Below, piece by piece: positions 1 to 5,406 of a stretch of DNA of 5,406 bases. This DNA comes from Gammaproteobacteria bacterium (lineage in GTDB: Bacteria > Pseudomonadota > Gammaproteobacteria > QOAV01), in NCBI GenBank assembly GCA_003972845.1, contig QOAV01000010.1:1-5406 (forward strand), written 5' to 3'. A program made the position numbers and the translations under genes. Position 1 is the first letter of the stretch, and the number at the start of each line of letters is the position of its first letter. The notes beneath the pieces were generated by a model, which saw only the letters and a program-made list of their open reading frames with translations, was not told the DNA's origin and did not search any database.

Positions 1-16
1 GACTATAACTTAGGAT

Positions 17-57
17 GAACGTCCCCCTGCGGAAACAGGTTTCCAAGGGGGACGTTC
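17..57. repeat. Long imperfect palindrome, REP/IS200-end-like hairpin
   Basis: Two perfect 12-base arms, GAACGTCCCCCT at 17-28 and AGGGGGACGTTC at 46-57, enclose a second perfect 6-base inverted repeat, GGAAAC at 31-36 and GTTTCC at 39-44. The two stems are separated by only 2 bases on one side and 1 on the other. The DNA could form a cruciform or a two-tier hairpin. No T-run follows on either strand, so it is not a typical intrinsic terminator. The GGGGACGTTC core and the flanking TAAGTTATAG (minus strand) resemble, from memory, terminal palindromes of REP-associated Y1 (IS200-like) transposase elements. That assignment is inference. No transposase is visible here; one would have to lie beyond position 1. 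Confidence 0.6.
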
Positions 58-65
58 TGATTCGG

Positions 66-95
66 CGAGATGCCGCCGGAGGCGCCAATGGACGG
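66..95 (-). pseudogene. Possible rhomboid-protease motif scrap
   Basis: Read on the minus strand in a frame different from the adjacent Lgt piece, this stretch encodes PSIGASGGIS. Rhomboid intramembrane serine proteases carry GxSG at the catalytic serine, often as (P)S(I/V)GASG(A/G)ISG. The similarity stops after ten residues, where the expected glycine is replaced by PN. Just upstream the Lgt similarity ends at GRIGCF (position 97), so the boundary of the two scraps would be near 96. A ten-residue match can arise by chance, so this is only a suggestion. Confidence 0.22.
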
Positions 96-96
96 C

Positions 97-300
97 GAAG
101 CAGCCGATGCGTCCGAGGACATGCGCCAGGGCGAGGCTGGGCGCGGCGAGATCGGTCATCTCGAAGATGGCGATCCCACGCCTTCGGCAGAACCAGACCA
201 GGTAGAGGCCCGCGCCGATGACGCCACCGTAGAACACCAACCCCCCCCGCCACACGCGCAGCACCTCCAGGGGATCGGCAACGTAGAGGTTCAGGTTGAC
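97..300 (-). pseudogene. lgt: Internal fragment of prolipoprotein diacylglyceryl transferase
   Basis: The minus-strand frame contains DPLEVLRVWRGG, then LVFYGGVIGAG, a hydrophobic stretch ending CRRRG, and APSLALAHVLGRIGCF. This is the order seen in the middle of Lgt, the inner-membrane enzyme that moves diacylglycerol from phosphatidylglycerol onto the lipobox cysteine of prolipoproteins. The (H/Y)GG turn and the GRIG(N/C)F signature are both visible. Only about 65 of the usual 260-300 residues are present. The N-terminal helices are absent. The protein breaks right after GRIGCF, where the family normally continues with a conserved Asn-Gly region, and the C-terminal half is missing. There is no start codon or ribosome-binding site of its own. 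A run of eight C (241-248) lies inside but the frame holds through it. This is a non-functional gene scrap in foreign surroundings. Confidence 0.7.
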
Positions 301-2180
301 CATGTTGACAGACCAGGAAGGTGCACCACAACATGACGGGTTTTTGCAGGGATGTGGTTTTGCCGGCCCTCCGTTGCCGGGGGGATGGGGAATAACCGGA
401 GGACCGCCGTCAGAACCCATGACAGGAGCTGATAAAAATAACAGAGCAGAAAAGACGACAGATAACTGATATCCACATGCGCCGAGCCGAAGTGGTCGAA
501 GGCAAAGCCGATATGCTGTTCCCTCAGCTCGCGCACTACTTCCAGCACGGCATCTCTTTTGTTGCCCAGCGCCGTCGCAGACACCTCCAGGGTCAGCATG
601 GCGGAGGCGACCGGGTTGGTGGCGATGCGACCCAGTAGCCAGGCGAGAAATTCGTCATCCAGCAGAGACGGGATACCGATGTTCAGCACCGAACGCGTTA
701 AAACGCCGTTTCTTTCCACGGTTCGAAACCAGGTATCAATGATTTCCCTGTCCAGCTGCTGGCGCATGTCGACACGGTCCGCCACCGGAATGAAGACACT
801 GGCGGGTATCTGCTCACCCTGCTCGTCCGGAAGCCGCGCCAGCATTTCCATATGCAGCGTTTCTCCGGAATTCGCATCCAGCGCGGGCTGCGACAGGAAG
901 GTGATATGGTGGTGGGTGATGGCTTCCTGCAGATTTTGACGCCAGCGCTCTTCACTGTATTCGGTGACTTGCTGGTCGGATTTGTCGCCGTAAATGTGCC
1001 AGCTTTTTTCCCACGAGGGTCTTTTCGCCACCTGCAAGGCAATGTCAGCCGCCCGCAACAGGTCGGAGTAACTGCTGTCCACCCGGGTCACTGCAATGCC
1101 GCACTTGGGGCCGCTGATGATATCCTGCTCGCCCTTCTGCTCCAGATCGGCGTAACTGTTGCAGACCTGATCGACGATGCCGATGGCGTCCCTGGCCGTA
1201 CATTGCTCCAGATAGACGATGAATTCGGCGCCGGTAAGCCGCGCCATGACGGCTGAATGATCCTTGCAGGCCGCCTGGATAATCCGCCCCATGGAGCGGA
1301 GCAGACTGTCGGTGTCTTCGTAGCCGAATATATCCCGGTACTTTCTCAGATTGTCGTACTGAAACAGAATCACTACACCATCATCCCCATGCTCCGGCGA
1401 ATCCAGGAAATAGCTCACCCGGGTTTCGAAGCTGTGCCGGTTGTGCAGCCCGGTGACTGTATCCAGAAACAGTTGCTTGCGCAGTGATTCGGCCAGCTGG
1501 GACTGGTGCTTCAGCATGTCTTTCACTTTGTGCGACAGATTGTTCATGGCGCTGGCGACATTGGCCAGTTCGCGCGAACGCGGCTGGTCATCATTGATGA
1601 CGAAATGACGCTGGCTGATGGCATGCGCCTGCTGCTCCACGGCCGACAGCGAATGCTTTACCTTGCGCAATATGAACATGATGACCAGAAACAGGATGAG
1701 TCCGGTCGCAAGCACCCATATCACTGTTTTGATGGCGTTGCTCCAGAGGTCGTGATAACCGCTGCCTGGATGACTAAGAACCTTGACCCGCCCCACCACC
1801 TTGCCGTCCGTGGTAATCGGCTGCACCACCGCTTGCGGGCGCATTCGCACCAGGTTGACGAACCATTGCGGCAGCCCTTCGAAAGTCAGCGCTTTTTCCC
1901 GACCAGCCAGCACATCGCCATCCGCCGACTCCACGCTGATTTCCCTGAAATAACCCTGATCAAACATGGCGTTGATCATGGCGTTGACCAGGGTCGTATC
2001 CCCCGACGCCATCACCGGCTTCAGCGATTCCACCAGAGAAGCGGCGGTAATTTCCGCGCGCATGTTCATCTCGTTGGTCAGATGCTCTCGCAGGCTGTTC
2101 ATGCTGATGAACGCCGCGCCGATCATCACCGCCACAATCTGCAACAGGATCACCAGAGAAAACTGTCGAATAAGGGTCAT
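291..2180 (-). pseudogene. LapD-like degenerate GGDEF/EAL c-di-GMP receptor, 3' end replaced
   Basis: This is a membrane c-di-GMP receptor of the LapD type; family members sense cytoplasmic c-di-GMP with a catalytically dead EAL domain and signal outward through HAMP to a periplasmic domain. Visible parts: TM helix about residues 8-26; periplasmic LapD/MoxY_N-like domain ~27-148 ending near SHPGSGYHDLW; TM helix ~152-171; HAMP ~172-225; GGDEF domain ~238-400 starting LDTVTGLHNR, with signature RLTGAEF (315-320) instead of GGDEF; EAL domain from ~415, with MEMLARL (444-450) instead of EAL. Both enzyme sites look dead, as in LapD. The start is ATG at 2180, preceded by AGGA, overlapping the upstream stop as ATGA. 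Family similarity ends at FDHFGSAHVDISYLS (~residue 575). The last 54 codons are unrelated, so roughly the final 70 residues of the EAL fold are missing. Probably non-functional, or a junction artefact. Confidence 0.85.
360..468 (-). pseudogene. Possible secreted-protein N-terminal fragment
   Basis: In the minus-strand frame one step from the LapD-like reading frame, the sequence reads QLSVVFSALLFLSAPVMG, followed by a Gly/Pro-rich stretch (SDGGPPVIPHPPGN). A hydrophobic core followed by small residues and then a polar Pro/Gly region is what a signal peptide and the start of a mature exported protein look like. The initiating methionine and positively charged n-region are not present. They would have been cut at the junction with the EAL domain around 455-468. 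The frame stays open and runs on into the Lgt piece. No family is recognised. The assignment rests only on composition and could be chance. Confidence 0.25.
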
Positions 2181-2965
2181 GATTCCTGACCACCCTTTTG
2201 CGTCCGTACCCTGGCTGTCGGGCCTGACTCCCATGCCGGTTCCGGGTCCCACTGCTTTGTCTTCAAATTATATGCGCCCTTGTTTTCCAGAACTTCGACC
2301 AGATGGCTTTCCTGGTCACAAGCCAGGCAGCGCCACCTGCCAGCGCCATTTTCTCCCGTATATTGTCTGCCCGGTTGCGTTTTGAACTGGTAAATCACTG
2401 CACCATCGTTTTGTACCATATATTCATTTTCTGTTGCACTGGCAACACCACAATGGGGGCAGGACAGAACAACAGACCCGGAAGAAACTCGCTGTTTTCC
2501 GGGCCCGGGCCGGCTCTCTCCAAAAACAGGAATATCCGGTGTGCCATCCTGATTGCCGGGCAGCCTGGATGGCTGTTGCGCGCTCAAAACCGGCTCTTCC
2601 CGCTGGAAATAGGCCTGATAATGGTCTCTCTGCCGATCTCTGCTCGCTTCACGCTGTTTGCGTGAACGCAAGGTGCGCCAGGATGACCACAGCCAGGCAA
2701 CAATTTCACGTTGTTTCCTCAAATACATCTTTATCGGTCCGGTCAGAAACCAGCCAGCCCTGAAGCTTCCCAAGTCCTCCCGACCCCGCGCCCGCCGCAG
2801 CGGATACATGACAAGCTGGTAAGCCGCATGGAGCAGAAAGCCGGGAACGGCTAACGCATACAGAACCACGGCGTATAGCAGGTAGACCAGCATATCCAGC
2901 AATGCAACAGGCAATCGAACCAAAAAAACCAGCAGTCTCAGCGGAAACAGCAGCAGATTGCTCAC
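2177..2965 (-). CDS. Unrecognised membrane protein with C-terminal zinc-ribbon-like domain
   Basis: I do not recognise this family. With GTG at 2965 as start the product is 262 residues. Residues ~3-55 are strongly hydrophobic and probably form a hairpin or two membrane helices. They are followed by a basic stretch (PLRRARGRE). A second basic, Arg/Gln-rich, probably helical region spans ~83-122, and then comes a Pro/Gly-rich linker (~123-165). The C-terminal part has CPHC (169-172) and CLAC (213-216), a four-cysteine zinc-ribbon arrangement with about 40 residues between the knuckles. The positive-inside pattern suggests the ribbon is cytoplasmic. GTG 2965 is preferred because AGGGGG lies 5 bases upstream and it leaves a 13 bp gap after serS. 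An earlier ATG (3043) would run 65 bp into serS. It overlaps the LapD-like gene by 4 bp, so the two are probably translated together and may work together at the membrane; that is inference. Confidence 0.75.
   Translation of the reverse strand: MSNLLLFPLRLLVFLVRLPVALLDMLVYLLYAVVLYALAVPGFLLHAAYQLVMYPLRRARGREDLGSFRAGWFLTGPIKMYLRKQREIVAWLWSSWRTLRSRKQREASRDRQRDHYQAYFQREEPVLSAQQPSRLPGNQDGTPDIPVFGESRPGPGKQRVSSGSVVLSCPHCGVASATENEYMVQNDGAVIYQFKTQPGRQYTGENGAGRWRCLACDQESHLVEVLENKGAYNLKTKQWDPEPAWESGPTARVRTQKGGQES
2184..2187 (-). promoter_or_regulatory. Ribosome binding site of the LapD-like gene
   Basis: AGGA on the minus strand lies 3 bases before the ATG at 2180, within the last codons of the upstream gene. 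The ATG overlaps the upstream TGA as ATGA. The short spacing and overlap fit translational coupling. The position supports ATG 2180 over an in-frame ATG further upstream (2252), which would add 24 residues before the first membrane helix. Confidence 0.5.
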
Positions 2966-2970
2966 GCACG

Positions 2971-2976
2971 CCCCCT
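2971..2976 (-). promoter_or_regulatory. Ribosome binding site fixing GTG start at 2965
   Basis: AGGGGG on the minus strand sits 5 bases before the GTG at 2963-2965 and lies wholly within the 13 bp after the serS stop codon. It decides for this GTG over the upstream in-frame ATG at 3043. Confidence 0.6.
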
Positions 2977-2978
2977 GG

Positions 2979-4265
<1,287 letters not shown>

Positions 4266-4281
4266 TCATTCCGGGTTTCAT

Positions 4282-4662
4282 TCAGTTCATTAAAAGTCGG
4301 CTGATCGACACACCGCCCCAGGCGGCGAGTACGCAGCTGATAACGCTGATCAGCATGTTCGCTCCGGCGCGTACTACCGCGCCGGCTTCCAGCAGTTGCA
4401 GTGTTTCCAGGGAAAAGGTGGAAAAAGTGGTGAATGCGCCCAGCATGCCGACCATGACGAACAAACGCCAGACCGGGTCGGCGGCAATCTTTTCCACCAG
4501 AATCACAAACATCAGGCCAATGACGAAAGAGCCGATCACGTTGACCGCCAGAGTGCCCCAGGGGAAACCCTTGCCAAAAGTCTCATAGACCCAGCCGGAC
4601 ACCCAAAAACGTGCGACAGCGCCCAATGCGCCGCCTGCCGCGATGGCAAGCCACTGATTCAC
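4282..4662 (-). CDS. crcB: Fluoride ion channel CrcB/Fluc
   Basis: Small inner-membrane fluoride exporter that lowers cytoplasmic fluoride. Fluc proteins work as antiparallel dual-topology homodimers with four helices per subunit. The 126-residue product has the usual length. It shows GGALGAVARF (10-19) in the first helix, GTLAVNVIGS (36-45) with the pore Asn, and GMLGAFTTFSTF (72-83), which holds the phenylalanines lining the fluoride path and the central Na+ site. Four hydrophobic segments are apparent. The start is GTG at 4662, 6 bp after rarA. A strong AGGGGGG is placed 9 bases before it. No fluoride riboswitch is seen upstream, as expected for an internal operon gene. Its place between rarA and serS is common in gammaproteobacteria as far as I know. 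Confidence 0.96.
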   Translation of the reverse strand: MNQWLAIAAGGALGAVARFWVSGWVYETFGKGFPWGTLAVNVIGSFVIGLMFVILVEKIAADPVWRLFVMVGMLGAFTTFSTFSLETLQLLEAGAVVRAGANMLISVISCVLAAWGGVSISRLLMN

Positions 4663-4668
4663 TGATGA

Positions 4669-5406
4669 TCACCCCCCTTTTGCCTGTTTATCGAGTCCGC
4701 GCAGAAAAGCCAGTTTTTCCCGGATTTTCCGTTCCAACCCCCTGTCCACCGGCGAATAATACTGCTTTGGCTCGAAGCCGTCAGGAAAATAATTTTCTCC
4801 TGCTGCGTAGGCATGGGGCTCGTCGTGCGCATAGCGATAAGTGCGGCCATAACCTTCTTCCTTCATCAGCCGGGTTGGCGCATTGCGCAGATGCAGGGGT
4901 ACTTCTTCCGTCGGCCGCTGGCGCACGTCTTTTGTCACTGCCTTCCAGGCCTGGTACACCGCATTGCTTTTCGCCGCGCAGGCCAGATACACCACCGCCT
5001 GGGCAATGGCCAGCTCGCCCTCCGGGCTGCCCAGCCGTTGCTGTACGTCCCAGGCGTTCAGCGCCAGCTGCAGAGCTCGCGGGTCGGCGTTGCCGATGTC
5101 TTCGCTGGCCATGCGCACCACGCGTCTGGCCACATACAGCGGGTCACAGCCGGCATCCAGCATGCGCGCGAGCCAGTACAGAGACGCATCCGGGTCGGAG
5201 CCGCGCACCGATTTATGCAGGGCGGAAATGGTATCGTAAAAGTACTCGCCGCCCTTGTCGAAGCGTCTCACCGCACCGCTGACCACCTGTCCCGCCAGCT
5301 CCAGGCTGATCGCAGCGCCATCGTCACGGCTGAGATCAGCTGCCTGCTCAAGGAAACTCAGGGCGCGGCGGGCATCGCCATCGGCGGCGCTGGCAAACAG
5401 CGACAA
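4669..5406 (-). CDS. rarA: Replication-associated recombination protein A, C-terminal part
   Basis: AAA+ ATPase of the RarA/MgsA/WRNIP1 family, related to clamp loaders, which acts on stalled replication forks and single-stranded DNA gaps. About 245 residues are visible of a protein usually near 440-450. The ATPase N-terminus with Walker A and B lies beyond the right edge. The first codon in the window (TTG) is an internal leucine, not a start. Near the beginning is [13 protein letters not shown], the sensor-2 region with its conserved arginine. Next come the family-specific segments [38 protein letters not shown] and [16 protein letters not shown]. Then follow the tetramerisation region with [15 protein letters not shown] and the C-terminal [18 protein letters not shown]. 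The reading frame is intact to TGA at 4669. Confidence 0.97.
   Translation of the reverse strand: MSLFASAADGDARRALSFLEQAADLSRDDGAAISLELAGQVVSGAVRRFDKGGEYFYDTISALHKSVRGSDPDASLYWLARMLDAGCDPLYVARRVVRMASEDIGNADPRALQLALNAWDVQQRLGSPEGELAIAQAVVYLACAAKSNAVYQAWKAVTKDVRQRPTEEVPLHLRNAPTRLMKEEGYGRTYRYAHDEPHAYAAGENYFPDGFEPKQYYSPVDRGLERKIREKLAFLRGLDKQAKGG
4672..4678 (-). promoter_or_regulatory. crcB ribosome binding site inside the end of rarA
   Basis: AGGGGGG on the minus strand forms part of the last codons of rarA (Lys-Gly-Gly then TGA) and sits 9 bases before the crcB GTG. The upstream stop and the downstream initiation signal overlap, which suggests coupled translation and supports the GTG start. Confidence 0.6.

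Larger units (their letters stand above)
61..455. other. Patchwork region of gene scraps, no intact gene
   Basis: This ~395 bp stretch holds no complete gene. It contains the non-native tail of the LapD-like frame (291-455), a possible signal-peptide scrap, an Lgt fragment, and possibly a rhomboid motif. The similarities are in different frames and change abruptly. There is no tRNA, CRISPR repeat or convincing terminator. On its left it abuts the palindrome at 17-57. It could be captured or decayed DNA next to a mobile element, or an assembly or amplification artefact. Confidence 0.5.

Noticed and set aside
17..57. Intrinsic terminator for the operon
   Set aside because: The stem is strong, but neither strand has a following T-run.
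1..120. Integron attC site or CRISPR repeat
   Set aside because: No paired attC core sites (RYYYAAC/GTTRRRY) with the expected layout and no repeated spaced units. There is only one palindrome.
241..248. C8 tract as a phase-variation switch
   Set aside because: It lies in an already broken Lgt fragment, and the Lgt frame reads through it correctly. No functional gene would be switched.
1506..2189. Plus-strand open frame (227 codons) opposite the LapD-like gene
   Set aside because: His/Arg/Gln-rich composition typical of an antisense shadow, and no recognisable domain.
4663..4668. Fluoride riboswitch ahead of crcB
   Set aside because: Only 6 bp separate rarA and crcB, so there is no room for the aptamer, and no matching structure is seen in the end of rarA.

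Overview
The window most likely comes from a gammaproteobacterium. This rests on the gene order rarA-crcB-serS, which I know as common in that class, and on a LapD-type c-di-GMP receptor in the same transcription unit. No species can be named from the sequence.

From right to left, everything recognisable is on the minus strand and tightly packed. It runs: the 3' part of rarA (4669-5406, entering from beyond the window), crcB (4282-4662), serS (2979-4259), an unrecognised membrane protein with a C-terminal zinc-ribbon-like domain (2177-2965), and a LapD-like HAMP/degenerate GGDEF/degenerate EAL protein (start at 2180). Gaps are 6, 22 and 13 bp, and the last pair overlaps by 4 bp (ATGA). The set looks like one transcription unit. 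I saw no convincing terminator or internal promoter. RarA acts at stalled replication forks, CrcB exports fluoride, and SerS charges tRNA-Ser. The last two genes look like a membrane signalling pair.

The left ~460 bp are different. The LapD-like gene loses homology inside its EAL domain near position 455-465. It then reads on for about 54 unrelated codons to a stop at 291. The DNA beyond that point looks like a patchwork of short gene scraps in different frames: a secreted-protein-like N-terminus (~360-468), an internal piece of prolipoprotein diacylglyceryl transferase (~97-300), and possibly a scrap carrying a rhomboid-protease motif (~66-95). It ends at a long, nearly perfect hairpin (17-57) that resembles the REP-like terminal palindromes of IS200/Y1-transposase (RAYT) elements. 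This left end is the part most worth checking. It may be a gene-fragment-capturing mobile element, a decayed insertion hotspot, or an assembly/amplification chimera.
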